Assembly: GCF_025024155.1 (NCBI RefSeq)
Contig: NW_026251777.1
Coordinates: forward strand, 62,001 to 126,000
DNA: 64,000 bases
Source: Gamsiella multidivaricata
Lineage: Eukaryota; Mortierellomycota; Mortierellomycetes; Mortierellales; Mortierellaceae
Reading direction: 5' to 3'
Shown one piece after another: positions 9,637 to 21,652 of the stretch. A program made the translations under genes and the position numbers. A model generated the notes under the pieces. That model had not been told where the DNA came from. It saw only the letters and a program-made list of their open reading frames with translations, and made no database searches. How positions within the stretch are numbered: position 1 is the first letter of the stretch; each line of letters opens with the position of its first letter.

Positions 9637-11564
9637 ATGCTGCGCCAGACCCTCAACATCCAGGCCAACGCCGCCCTCAAGAGCCTCCCCCACCTCGCGC
9701 CCGCACGGGCATCGACCTCAGCCCTCGCCGCCATCTCCCACTCCATTCGTCTCCAAGCCCAGGCCATCCGCGAGTACTCCGCCCCTTCGGCCCCCTCTGC
9801 CTCTCCTTCGTCCTCGTCCTCGTCCGCGAACCCAGGCCAGCAACCCAAGTACCGCCAGTTCCACACCACGGACATTGCTCAACAGGCCCGTGAGGTCCCT
9901 GGATTCCCCATCCTCGAGGACCCCCTGGTCCACAACCACTCGATCCCTAGTTTCATGGTCGGTACCCAGAACGGATTCTTGCCCCGACAGGATCCTTTGG
10001 ATGTGTTGCCAAAGGAGTATGAGGCCCTAGAGCAGTTGCTCCAGAAGATGCCGTTGACACTCAAGGATGGCACCCCTGGTCTGTTGGCCCAGGGCAAGTT
10101 TGGAGAGGCCTGCAAGGGTCTCCCCCAGTACGACCTGTCGAACGTCGAGGACTCGGAGCTGTTGTCCGGTATGTGTTATTTTTGAGCATTTGTGGGGGGA
10201 GATTTTTCATTTTCATTTTTTGCTTTATGGAAGGTTTTTGTGGATGTGGTAATGTCCAGAAATGGATGAACTCTAACTAAATATCCCACGCCCTTTGCTC
10301 TTTTGCTCCCATGACCTCTTTCTGGTCCGAAACAGCTCTTTACCGCGACTACACCTTCGTGGCCTCGGCCTATTTGCTCGAACCCTGCGATCTGCTCTAC
10401 CGCAAGACTGGCGACTATGGCCTCGGACGCTCGGTTCTGCCCAAGAACATTGCTGTGCCCCTCGTGCAAGTCGCCGAGAAGATTGGCGCCAAGCCCTTCA
10501 TGGAGTATGCTCTTTCATACGCGTAAGTATTCCAAAAAAAAAAATGTACCTCTAGCTTGCACGAACACTTTCTACTTCATCGTTACGTCCATTGACTGTA
10601 ATCCATGCTAACGCTAACCCTCTTTTATATGTTATTACTCCGCAGTCTCTACAACTACCGCAGGATCGACAAGAGCAAGGGCCTGGTGTGGGGCAACCTG
10701 GAGCTGATCCGTCCCTTCTCCGGCGACCCATCCGAGCTCGGCTTCATCATCTCACACGTCACCATGGTCTCCCATTCCGGCGAGCTCGTCAAGAACACAA
10801 TGCGCACACTCGAAGCTGCCGATAAACACAACCGCCAGCTCTTCAACGATTCTCTCTCGAAGGTGGTCTCGACTTACGAAAAGATCAACATGGAGATGGA
10901 CACGATGTGGGAACGCTCCCTGCCCGCAGACTACCTCAAGTTCCGAACCTTTATCATGGGAACCAAGAACCAGCCCATGTTCCCGAAAGGCGTCATCTAT
11001 GAGGGTGTCTCAGACGAGCCGATGTTCCATCGTGGAGAGTCTGGAGCGAACGACTCGATGGTCCCCATGGGTGATAACCTCCTCCAACTGACCGAGAGCA
11101 TGCCCTCGAACCCACTGACGGCTGTCCTGAAGGACTTCCGAACCTATCGCCCCCACAACCACGCCGAGTTCTTGGAGTTTGTCGAGAATAAGGCCCGACA
11201 GGCCCAGGTCCGGCATTTCGCTGAGCAGGACCCGAACTCGGCGGCTATCTACCTCGCTGCCGTTGACCAGATCCGCAACTTCCGAAACCGCCATTGGAGC
11301 TTTACGAAGGAGTACATTATCAAGTACACGAAGCACCCTGTCGCGACCGGTGGATCGCCTATTGTGACCTGGTTGCCTAACCAGTTGGCGACGGTTCTGA
11401 AGACCATGCAGGAGGTCGGAGCCAAGATCGATGAGAACAGGTTGTTGCCGGAGAACAAGGACCTCGTCAATGTTCTGACAAAGAGGGCAGATGCACAGGC
11501 TCGTATCCTCGAGAGGGAGGTCGCTCATCTCCGCACCGAGATCAAGGACCAGGACAAGGTCTAA
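9637..11564 (+). CDS. BNA2: Indoleamine 2,3-dioxygenase
   Basis: Heme enzyme that opens the indole ring of tryptophan to N-formylkynurenine, the first step of de novo NAD synthesis in fungi. Exons 9637-10168, 10336-10522 and 10646-11564 join in phase to 545 residues. Family blocks seen are FMVGTQNGFLP, VSHSGELVKN, ESGANDSMVPMGDNLLQL and HPVATGGSPIVTWLPNQL. His456, in RHWSFTKEY, aligns with the proximal heme ligand of IDO (His346 in human IDO1). Introns show gtatgt and gtaagt donors. The first 48 residues have no acidic residue before Glu47, several Arg, and many Ala, Ser and Leu, like a mitochondrial presequence; most IDO enzymes are cytosolic. The C-terminal 35 residues form a charged helix. 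Identification is firm; location is inference. Confidence 0.95.
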
Positions 11565-11911
11565 CTCCTCACCAATGCCTTCTTGCTTTCCTTGCATTCA
11601 TCGACATATATATATATATATAGTTAGCTCCCTTTCATTGTCACATAGTCTTCAACGTAGAAAAAGAAAAGAAAAACAAAACAAAACAATTGCCAAATAA
11701 CAGCTGCGCTGCATTTTCAAACACTTTGCTTCAAACCGTATTTATTCTCTCTTTCTTTCGCACCCTGTGCAATGAATGTCATGTCAGATGTTTGTGCATG
11801 TAAAAGTCCTATGGAACAATGGTCCTATGTACTCTTTAACGATTGGTCTTGAAAAAAAACATCCTGCTATGATGCGGCAGCCACTGCTACCGTCGCTGTG
11901 GAGGGACTCCC

Positions 11912-12592
11912 TCAGACAGAGTCCCTGGGATGATATCCCAAAGATTCTGGATGGTCCAACAACATAGTCTTCCTCGTCTCTGGGTTCGCGGCCAGGTGGA
12001 AAACAGACTTGCGATGCTCCTGTGCGACATCCGGAGCCGATCCTAACAGATCCTTTGCTTCCAGACCTCCGGCCTTTCCTGCGGCTACTTCCTTGGCAGC
12101 TGCTGCCTCCTTTGCTGCAGCTTGCTCATGCCTCAGATGGTCCTGAAGTCCCTCCAGATAGATAGTCTGATCACCCGCTTCTTCCGCCCCGCCGAACGCG
12201 ACCTTGGCGGCTTCTAGCTTCTCCTCTGCAGAAAGACCTCCAGCCGCCGTGCCTGTCGTACCTGTCGTTGTCGTTGTCGTCGCCATGGAAGAAGAAGGAG
12301 AATGGGCGGGGGGTCGTTGTTGGATTTTGTCGAGGACGACGTCTTTGAGTAACCCGGCGACCTCGAGGACGGAGCCGACGAGACCGGCCTTCTCGGGGGA
12401 GAGCTCGTGGGACCAGCGACGGCCGCCCTGGCCGCCTTGGACTAGGGTCTTGGAGGGTGGGCTCGTACCTGTGCTCGCGCTGGTGGGATAATCGGCGGAT
12501 GGTGGAGGGAGGTCGGAGGATTCGTAGAGGATCGAGCTCTTGGAGAGTCTCCTATGGACATCTTTAGGGTGGCGGATGGATTTGAAAGACAT
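11912..12592 (-). CDS. Hypothetical low-complexity protein
   Basis: Open frame of 226 residues from the Met at 12592, or 238 from the upstream Met at 12628. It begins with a basic segment (SFKSIRHPKDVHRRLSK), passes through Ser/Pro/Thr-rich stretches including a run of Thr codons, and ends in an Ala/Glu-rich helical part (KEAAAAKEVAAGKAGG) and ETRKTMLLDHPESLGY. No domain is recognised. It lies just downstream of a second minus-strand open frame (12805-13507). The two could be exons of one gene, but the obvious splice sites do not join in phase, so they are given separately. Confidence 0.5.
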   Translation of the reverse strand: MSFKSIRHPKDVHRRLSKSSILYESSDLPPPSADYPTSASTGTSPPSKTLVQGGQGGRRWSHELSPEKAGLVGSVLEVAGLLKDVVLDKIQQRPPAHSPSSSMATTTTTTGTTGTAAGGLSAEEKLEAAKVAFGGAEEAGDQTIYLEGLQDHLRHEQAAAKEAAAAKEVAAGKAGGLEAKDLLGSAPDVAQEHRKSVFHLAANPETRKTMLLDHPESLGYHPRDSV

Positions 12593-12644
12593 AAAGATGC
12601 TTCTTGTTAATTTATGGTTTGCCGCCATTTTTCGGTTCCGTCAC

Positions 12645-12718
12645 TGCTGCTGTTGCTGATGATGATGGTGCTGATGCTGTTGATGCTGATGCTGTTGATG
12701 CTGATGCTGCTGCTACTG
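12645..12718. repeat. CTG/CAG-type trinucleotide repeat
   Basis: About 74 bases of imperfect ctg, ctgatg and ttg units. On the minus strand they read cag/cat, and one frame would encode Gln/His runs. It lies between the two hypothetical minus-strand frames, in what would be an intron or 5' UTR. Confidence 0.85.
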
Positions 12719-12804
12719 ATCATGGCACCTTGACACCCATAGTGTCGTTTTTCATCAACCCCACATTACGTTATGTTATTATAAAAAAAAAAAAAGTCCC
12801 TTAC

Positions 12805-13507
12805 CGTTTCCATCCCCACCATCGTTTCCAAGCACATTACCGCCACTGCTCGGATGTGATCCCTCCGCAACACTCTTAAACGTCGCATGATGAATATCCG
12901 CCATACGGCCCTTGAACCCCGGAAGGATCTCCGGCAAGACCGACGGCTTATCATGCTCGTACTCATGTCCCGCACCCGTGCCTGCGCCACCCCTCTCCAT
13001 CGAATCCATAATCGCCTTTGAGGGGAGCTGGTTCGAACTCATGCTCGCCAGTGACTGCCAGCTCCGATCCGCTTGCGTCGCCGTCGTCGCCGTCGTCATA
13101 CCACTCAGCGTCGGACTCAAGTTCGTCCCCGCCACCGCCGCCTTGGTCTCCTTCATGTTCTTGTCCCTTGAAGAAGACTCGACGGTAGTGGGGTCGAGTG
13201 TGACTTTGGATTGCGTGGGTGAAGATGATGGGCTCATGGACACAGGGTAGTCGTCGGACGATGGTTTCCTCCTATGAGACTCTTGGGGTCGTTCGGGTGT
13301 CGATGTCTTGGTCAAGGGAACGGCCTCGGATTGTTGCAGGATCTGGTCGACGACATCGGTGCCAACGCCGTCGAGCGGGTGGAGTCCTCCTCCTCCTCCT
13401 CCTCGGGTCGCGGTCGCAGAGTGTGGGAAGGGTCCTTCGTGCTGGCTCATCCGGGTCTGTTCCAGGGTGTCGAGCACCGGATGCTGCTGGTGTTTTGTGG
13501 GATCCAT
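12805..13507 (-). CDS. Hypothetical low-complexity protein, probably a 5' exon
   Basis: From ATG 13507 the frame encodes 234 residues up to a good donor (ACG then gtaagg at 12804). It is rich in Ser, Thr, Gln and Gly, with no known domain. Recognisable landmarks are HPLDGVGTDVVDQILQQ and a C-terminal part with KPSVLPEILPGFKGRMADIH. A GT-AG intron of about 88 bases could end at the gatcag near 12719, but the following frame then ends within about 35 codons. The 5' flank is T/C-rich on the minus strand. This is either a separate gene or the first exon of the neighbour at 11912. Confidence 0.5.
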
Positions 13508-14450
13508 TGTTGGAGGTAAAAAGGAAAAAAAAGAAGAAATATAAGGTATTATTATATCGCGGGCGTTGTCGTTGTTTTGGAAAGAAAAAGGGAATGTGAA
13601 GAGAGAGAAGAGAAGAGGGGAAAAGGTGGCAAAAAGGAAAAAGACTGCTGCCTTAAAAAAAGAAAAAGAAAAAAGAAAGGTGTCGTGAGAAGAAGAGAGA
13701 GTGGATATGAAAACGGTTTCATCCCCCATTGCCTCAATTGGTCATCACCGTTGTCTCGCGTCCCTTTTGCGCCCCCCTCCTCCTCTGTTACTCATTACCC
13801 GCTACCCGTACGTGCCTTACCCGAGACCAGAGGTCACCCCTCCCAAGCACTACCTACCACACTCGTGGACATTCGGATGCTTGGATGCAGAAGGATGTCC
13901 ATCCTTCCCAGAAGAGAGACCAAGAAGGTCTCTTATCGTCTTGTTGCAATGGGCGTACAAAAACCAGTTCAAACAGGGTCTGCGCGGGAGACAATCCTTC
14001 CGCACTATTATGTCATCTCGGTCAATTACAGAGGGGAATGTTCATTTATGTGTTTTGCGGGGTAAAGCAGACATCGAGCCAAAAAAAGACGAACATTAGC
14101 ACCATGGCCATTTGCAGTACTGTAGTTTAATGTGATGTCTGGACTTGATTTATTCCATAGAAAACTAGTAGTGAAGTGAATATACACGAATATGACAACA
14201 AGAACAGCAACAGCCGCGCGGCTGATGTCCTTCCCCCCTTCCCGTCCTTCTTTTCTTTTTTTTTTCTTTTTTTCCTTTCTTTTTTTTTTTTTGGAGGAGG
14301 GGAAGGGCTTCGCTCCAGCACTTTTCATGTCCGCTGTCCGCTGGCCTTTCTTTCCTCTGCTTGTGTATGCCTGACCTTGCTTGCTTCCGTGTCGTCAAGA
14401 CGACTTCTTCCTTACGCTCCGTTCGCATGCAGGACGGCACTTTTGATTGC
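13508..14450. other. Intergenic region
   Basis: Shared 5' flank of the minus-strand hypothetical gene and 3' flank of the Rab gene. It contains A/G-rich and T-rich runs and no frame with recognisable coding content. Confidence 0.55.
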
Positions 14451-15861
14451 TTAGCAGCATCCGTTACCGGCAGGCTTGTCCTGGGGAGTTGGCGTTATGC
14501 TGATCGAAGCGCCTCCAGCCTTGAGTTCATCCTTGCCACCCTCCTTTGGCATATGATTCGTCACAACCTTGTAGATCTTTTGTATTGCAGCGCAAACAAA
14601 CCCCACAAGAGAGAATGGAGAGACAAAAAAAAAAAGAAAAAAAAAAAGAAAAAAGAAAATACGAGTCAATACACTGTCCAGCTATGCCATGGATGACGCA
14701 GACCATTTTTCTGCTCCCGCTCAATGATTTCTTTCTTTCTTCTTCTTTACCTCAGTCAACAACCGAGTGAAGGCCATGTCAACGTTCGTCGCGTCCAGGG
14801 CCGAGGTCTCGATGAACATCAATCCGTTCTCCTCCGCAAAGGTCTTGGCCTCCTCCGTGTGGATCGAGCGCAGATGTCTCAAATCCGACTTGTTACCGAC
14901 CAGCATCACAATGATGTTCGAATCCGCATGCTCGCGAACTTCCGAGAGCCATCTTGACACAGACTCGTATGTGCCGTGCTGCGTGATATCGTACAGCAAC
15001 AACGCGCCCACAGCTCCACGGTAATAGGCCGACGTAATGGCTCTGTAACGCTCCTGACCAGCTGTGTGAGATGTAGACAAAGGACAACAAGGCGATGAGG
15101 GAGAGGGTTATTCACTGGTTCAGTCAGTAGACATATAGCGGCTGCTTTTTTAGTCTAGAAGGAATAGAGCTATTACCTGTATCCCAAATCTGGGCCTAGA
15201 AGGGTGAGGGAGAAAATAACATGATCCTTGGTTAGAACTAGACCCTTTCAAGGCTGAGTTGCATCTTCAGCACTAGAGATGATACCCATGGCGATGCAAA
15301 AAAAGAAAAAAGGAAAGAAAGAAGAAAAAAGAGGACCACAGATGCACTGCGTCCAAACGACTCCTGTCGTCCTCCATCTCCCCCCCTTCCCCCAACCCCC
15401 TTTGATCCTGCGGGCTGCCCTGCCCGCGAATCATGTGTGATATTGTGGCCCGTTGCCAAGTCAAGTACCGAGTCATACACAGCCATTGAAGCGTTTGTCG
15501 GTCGCTTTGGTCATCTGTCCAAAGACAGTCGCCAGTTGGATGGCAACATTGTCATCATCTCATCGCGCCCTTCAGTCGTGTCCACACTTTTTTTTCTTTT
15601 TAAAAAAAAAAGTGGTGAAATGAACAGGGCATGTCAGTTTGGGTCGAGTTTGAGTTGGTTAAAAAAGAAAAAAAATACCTTGATCATCTTGCCGTCCTCG
15701 ACTTGGACGGTTCTGGCACCAAAGTCAACACCGATGGTTGACTTTGATTCGAGATTGAAGTCGCCACGGGTGAATCGGCTGAGCAAGTTGGACTTGCCGA
15801 CACCAGAGTCGCCGATGAGGACAATCTTGAAAAGGAAATCGTAAGCGTCGTTCTGGGCCAT
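14451..15861 (-). CDS. YPT3: Rab11/Ypt3-type small GTPase
   Basis: Small GTPase acting in late-Golgi and recycling-endosome transport to the cell surface. Exons 15861-15679, 15195-15177, 15061-14751 and 14576-14451 join in phase to 212 residues, the usual Rab11 size. The P-loop GDSGVGKS is at residues 17-24, the switch I region is [17 protein letters not shown], and [23 protein letters not shown] is rebuilt across the exons. NKSD and ETSAL are the guanine-binding motifs. The protein ends in CC, a double-cysteine geranylgeranylation site. Exon 2 is only 19 nt and intron 1 is about 480 nt with A-rich runs. The last exon begins ATC TAC AAG after an aaaag acceptor, chosen because LTE-IYKVV matches the family. 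Confidence 0.93.
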
Positions 15862-17134
15862 GGCTTTTCGAAGATGTAGCTAAAGGGAGGATAAAAGGGG
15901 GAATAGATGGATGGGATGGGATGAAAAAAAAAAAGAGGGATAGAAAGCGAACACAAAGAAAATAAAGAATACGGCACGTTGGGAAGTTGTTCGTCGATGG
16001 TGCAGGACCCATGTATTATTCCCTTCTGCTGCAACGTGTCACGCCTTTTTTTTTTTTCTTTTTTTTTCTTTTCTCGCATCTCCACTCCACATCTCTCTTC
16101 TCTTTCTCTAAAAGAACGTGCCACTCGAAGCATATCTTGGCTCCAGTCGCGGATGTACTCGATCGTCGCGTCCAGAACATTGTATCCCTGGTAACGACAT
16201 GATAAAGAGGGAGATCACCAGTGGAGAGCAAAAAAGCAGAGAGCTCTGCCTGATAAAGCATGGCCGTAGGTCAACACCCTGCTGAGCGGTGCTCTCACCC
16301 GTTGCAAAGCGAGAGCAGGAAAAGGCGCGTGGGCGTATTGAGAGCGAAGGAGAGTGAAGGATGCGTGAACGGAGACGAACGTACATAGAGCGCCGCTGCG
16401 CATGCCAAATGGAAGGATGGATGCCCAGGTCGGATACCTGTCTTGGAGTAATAAATGAATGAATGATTCATCGTGATATGTGGGCACATGTGCGTGCATA
16501 CTCTGTTGTGGAAAGCCTTTTTTTGCTTTCAGGTTTTTATTCCCCCACGGCATCCAACGGTGGGTAAACTCATCTTTATTGGACCACGAGTTTTTGTTTT
16601 TTCCCCTTCTACCCTATTTAACAACAAAACAAGCAAAGGCTGCGACGTGTTGGGCATGGGTTGCATCCAATTTGTCTGCGCTTTGCAATGTGTTTCTCTT
16701 AAATATGATAAATATGACTTGAATGGCCTGCTTGCGCCTCCCATGGACACACTCCGCGCCTTTATTCGTCTCAGCGGATGTGTGGTGCAGGGCGACATTC
16801 CTCTCTTCATTCTTCTCACACCTCCATCAGAAGTGTACACTCATTCACTCACTTCTTTTTTTTTTCTTCATTCACCATCCATTCCTCTCGAATCCTCCTC
16901 CTCCTCCTTCTCCTCCTCGCGCCTCTTCTTCTGCAGATTCCTTTGTTTCCCGCTCCTTCTTTCTTCACCCTCTTTCCCACTCTTTGTCAAACCCCTCGTA
17001 AACAACAACAATAACAAGGGCACATTCTCCCCCGCCTTGATTTCCCACCCTACTTTCAACACGTCCATCCCCTTTCCTTTCCCTCCACTTCTCTTCCCTC
17101 GATTCCCTTTCAGGTTCCATCCTCACTTCCCTCA
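15862..17134. promoter_or_regulatory. Divergent promoter region between Rab11 and kinase genes
   Basis: About 1.3 kb between two head-to-head genes. The right 300 bases are CT-rich with short runs of ctt and tcc, as in fungal leaders. No coding segment was recognised. Confidence 0.5.
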
Positions 17135-18552
17135 ATGGACTCCACTCCCACCGCAGCTGTCTCCAACCGAGGGCATATACACTCCAATCCCTCTTCTGCC
17201 AAAACTCCTTCTTCCTTGACAAAGACGACTATCGGTCATGCAGCATCCACAGTCGACAAAGACACCGACGAGGATGCCCTGGTGCCCTCGCTCTTCCCTT
17301 CAAAACCAATTGTCCCGGAACCTGCTCCCTTACCAAAGTCCTACTGGGACCATGCCTTCTACAGCAGCACCCCAACACCAACACCCCCTCCCCGTCTGGC
17401 TCCTATGCCCAAATCCCCTACCTCCAATGCAACTGCCCGGTCTCCGCCCCCGCCTCTCATCATCAGCTCACAAAAGAACGATTCTTCGGCTGCAACGCCC
17501 GTCGTGAACCCAGCAGACCGACTAGAGATGATGGGGCCGAAAAAATCTAGATACGCTTCCGCCTACCATGCTCACCATCATCGGTCGCTCTCTCACACTC
17601 AGGCACACTCGAACAATCATGGCAACAACATCTTTGCGCTCTCTACGTCGGACTTGCTCGCCCATCCGAACGCCGCGGGGGTTTTACCCAGCCTGGGCTC
17701 GCTCTCGACCCTGGGCACAGAATCCGGTCTCGCCTCAGGACTTGCAGTGACACGCTCACTTTCGAACACAGCCCTCTCACATGCCTCGCCGGTCGCCGCC
17801 CGATCTTCATCTCCACTCCACATCAGCAACAACGATACCAACAACAACGATATCAACAATAACAGCAACAGCAGCAGCAACAGCAACAACGGCTCTGGCG
17901 GGGGAGGAGGTAGCAGCGACGGAGACGGGGCGCGTCATCGTCATCTTCATCCTCACCCACCACTGCAAATACAGATGCCCCACCTTCGTCGTCATCTCCC
18001 CAATCAAAATCCCTTGCTCACCCCTTCGAGTTCGCAGTCTAGCTTATTCTCAAATCTCCCGTCTCCCTTAGCCCGAACAAGTCTGTCCTCCACATCCAAT
18101 CCCTTTCGAGACCCTCTTCCTGCATCAACCCTCTCGAGCTGGGTGTCTTCGCAGTCTGTGAGCAAGTCCAGTGACCAAGACAGTTCCGAAACCTCGATGG
18201 GAGAGCAGGACTCTTCGACAGCCGATGCTACAGACGATACAGCAGTAGCGGCTGCTGCGCCCAGCAGTGTGAATTCCGGTCCTCCCAGCTCAAGTCAGCG
18301 TAAAATCTATCCGGGTCTCAAAAACACTGTAGGCCCTTACAAACTGCTCCATAGCATTGGGCAGGGTAGCTTTTCGGAGGTTAAAATGGCGGTTGACACG
18401 CGGACGGGTGATCATGTTGCGATCAAGGTGATGAGCCGTGCCATGATCCAATCCAGCGACCGGCTGGGGATCAGTGTACGAAGAGAGTCGGATCTATTGA
18501 AGGTAAATTAGATCATCCACAAACAATGGGCCCCTCATGCCACGTTTTTTTC

Positions 18553-18584
<32 letters not shown>

Positions 18585-19509
18585 GCTTTTTACTGTCATT
18601 TGGAGTCATCATTATTTGAATAATTTTTTTTTTTTATGCACACCCCCTCTGCAGTCAGTCGTGAGGTAACCTTAAATATTCTCACTAACTTTTCCACGCT
18701 CTACCTGATTTTGAATTCAAATTCTTGCATAGTCGATCCATCATCCCAACATCATCGGGTTCCGTGAGGTAGTCGAGACTTCGACACAGATGTGTATTGT
18801 TCTGGACTATGCATCCGGAGGAGAGCTCTTTGAGTTCGTTGCCGAGAAGCGTTCCAAGGCGTCCGAGCAGGACATCCAGTGTATTTTCGCAGAGATTGTC
18901 GATGGTGAGCAAAGGCCCCCTCCCCTCAAAAAAAAAAAAAAAAAAAAGACAAAAGACTTTGTCAGGTGTGTCAGGGTGCAGAAAGCCCTGTCCAGATTCA
19001 TGCGTATCACTCAAACTGACAATGCATCTTTTTTTTTTTTTTTTTTTTTGATGATCTCTATTCTTTATTGTCCCTTGTATGAAAAAAACCCCAAATACTT
19101 AGCCGTGAACTATTTGCACCAGCACAACATTGTTCACCGGGATCTGAAACTAGAGAGTAAGTCGGAAATCGTCCGTTTGAATAATTTTACTAGTGACCCC
19201 ACACACATATTTGCCTCATACCACCATCACCATCGCCACCATCGCCACCATCACCGTCGCAACCAAGTCTATCCGACAGAGGAAAAGACAAGGCATTCAG
19301 TCCCAAAAAAAAAAAAAAAAAAAAAAAAAAAAGGAAAAGAAAAAAGAAAAAAAAAGGGACAGGTTTACCAAAACAAAAAAGTGGAGGAAGCAAGTCATTA
19401 TGGGCCACCTTGTGATCTTCATAAGCCCATAGATGGATGGATGCATGTATGGGCCGAGGCCAGGCCAGCCTGAAGAAGCTTATTTAGTATTATTATTATT
19501 ATTATTATT

Positions 19510-19545
<36 letters not shown>

Positions 19546-20704
19546 AGATGAGGAGTACATGCATTATAGCATGAATGCATGGGGAAAAGCAGGGTCTACT
19601 TTACGCGGTACGCCACCAAAAGATACAAAAAAGGTTTCGAAGTTTCATTTACTACCCAGATATTCGGGAACAACGATTATTACAAAAAAGAAAAAAAAAA
19701 AAGGCGCGAACAGAATTACATGGAGAAGGAGGATAGGACAGATGGATTACAGTGCACACACAGACATGCAAACGTTTGTGTTGTAACCCAGGCATGTTCT
19801 GTTTCAGTTGGGTTTATGTGCGGGAGGTTGTTCAGGACGAGGGGGGGGGGGGACGCGTCTTCTTGGGTTGCGGGGACGCAGGTTTATTCAGCCTTGTCCC
19901 CATGCTCCCGCCAAATACCCCAAATTCATTCTTATTGTTGTTACACGGATCATGAGTCGCTAACCATCGTTCAACGTTTTACCCGTTCATTTTTTATTTT
20001 TATTTTTTTTTGTCTTAGACGTCCTGCTGCAGCCACGAAACGGTGCCCCATTGCGTCCGACCGTCAAACTGACCGATTTCGGACTTGCCAAAGTCATTGA
20101 AGAAGACTCGCCTTTACTCACGACCCGCTGTGGGTCCGAAGATTATGCTGCTCCGGAAATCATTCTCGGACAACCCTACGACGGCCGCGAGGCCGATATC
20201 TGGTCCCTGGGCGTCGTCCTCTACGCGTTACTCGTCGGGTTCCTGCCCTTCAACCGGAGGCCGGGGATGGACAGGAAGAGCTTCTTGAGCATGATCGCCA
20301 ATGCCGAGTTTGGATTCCCGGGCGAGAAGGTCTCGTTCAAACGCGCGAGTCTCCTGGATTTGAGACAGCGGTCCTTGTCGACGGCGAGCACGGCCTCGAG
20401 TACGTCGACGGTCACGTCCTCGGTTCCTGTGGCGGCTGCGGATCAGGCCACAACAGGGACGGGGATGTTGCTCCCGGTTGTGGCGGCAGCGGCGGTGCCG
20501 GATACATCTTTCACGACAGCGGATGAGGTGGCGACGACGGCGATCGTGCCAAAGATGCGGGGGGTGAATTCGGTATCGGATGAATCGAAAGAGTTGGTGA
20601 GGTGGCTGTTGCAGACCCAGGGAGCAAAACGACCGACCGCTAGACAATTGAGTGAACATCCTTGGGTTGTTGCTGGACGAATGCAGAATGCAGCTGTGCT
20701 TTGA
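17135..20704 (+). CDS. Serine/threonine protein kinase, CAMK/AMPK-related type
   Basis: Exons 17135-18502, 18733-18904, 19103-19156 and 20019-20704 join in phase to 759 residues. The first 400 residues are Ser/Pro/Asn-rich and disordered. The kinase domain starts at YKLLHSIGQGSFSEVKMAVD, with the ATP lysine in VAIKVM. HRDLKLENVLL is the catalytic loop, TDFG the Mg-binding motif, and CGSEDYAAPE ends the activation segment. ADIWSLGVVLYALLVGFLPF is typical of Snf1/Kin1/Nim1-like kinases. A Ser/Thr/Ala-rich insert (about residues 640-700) splits the C-lobe before LVRWLLQTQGAKRPTARQLSEHPW. The third intron is exceptionally long. Upstream pathway and substrate are unknown. Confidence 0.88.
18556..18584. 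repeat. (ATT)n microsatellite
   Basis: About ten att units inside the first intron of the kinase gene. A second att block lies at 19487-19509 and a third at 33333-33372. Confidence 0.9.
19157..20018 (+). other. Unusually long intron (862 nt) in the kinase gene
   Basis: Bounded by gtaagt at 19157 and gtcttag before 20019; the flanking exons rebuild HRDLKLENVLL. It contains A-runs, a T-run of about 31 bases, att repeats at 19487-19509, a G-run at 19843-19852 and cac/cat repeats. No internal gene was recognised. Most introns in the window are roughly 50-200 nt. Confidence 0.8.
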
Positions 20705-21533
20705 GAACTGCGTCTGAGATGAGAGGTTTGAGGAACTCTAAGATACACTTGCTTTGGTAGTTTTTTATTTTTTGCTTACTTGTTTCGTATTTGCTTTGTC
20801 GATGTTTTACGTGTAAAGTTCTTTTTTACTTCTGTACCAGTTATCGATGTTTTCTGTATACCACCTCCTTTTTTTTTTTTTTTTTTTTTTTACCCACTTT
20901 TGTTCATGTCCCATGTCTTTCATACTCTAGCCAGCAAAAAAAAAAAGAATAGCTCCCCACCCTCCACCTTTCATTCTGTAAAAAATTTATTTGCTTCGTC
21001 TATAGTTTACATGTGCACACAGCATGTTCAAAAAATACCTGTTGTAATAAAATACAAGGGAGGAAAAAAGAAAGAAAATAAAGCGGCGTGCGTGTAAAAT
21101 GTGATTTAACGCGCGCCTAATTGGCGGGTTTCACAATAATTTATCTCCAGTTCAGGGTCCAGTTTCAGACAACTATTTATTTATTTTTCTCAGTGGTTAT
21201 TCTATTTGACAAACCCCCTCCCCCTAGTTTAACAGCCCCATTTTGTATGCTATTTGGCAACCCCATGGGCGTTTGCCCAATAGCGCTTCGTCTTTTCATG
21301 GGGGCCTAGCGACGCATCCTCGCGTTCCACTGTGTATAGATGGATAGCCCTCAAGTGCACCAAAGAATCGGTGCGTGTGGATATGTGTGTTGGGACGGAG
21401 TGTAGAGGTGCAATTCCTGCTGTGTGGATGAGAAGTGCCAGACTATATCAGCATTGGTTCTCGAGGCATGTAGAGAGTGTGCAGGATACAGGACGATTTT
21501 GGATGCGGTTCTGAGTATGAGTGTGGGTGAGTG

Positions 21534-21652
21534 GCAGGTTTTGCTACTTGCACACATGGCCAAAGTGAGCGTCTCTACTTTTTTTTTTGCGGGGGTTACG
21601 GGGGTCCTAGAAGGTTTAGCTGCTTGCATGCGTGGTCAAAGTGGGCGTCTCT
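21534..21652. repeat. Imperfect direct repeat of about 44 bp
   Basis: Copy 1 (21534-21577) and copy 2 (21610-21652) share the pattern aggttt, gctrcttgca, tgg.caaagtg.gcgtctcta with scattered substitutions. It looks like an old local duplication. No coding function was seen. Confidence 0.7.
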
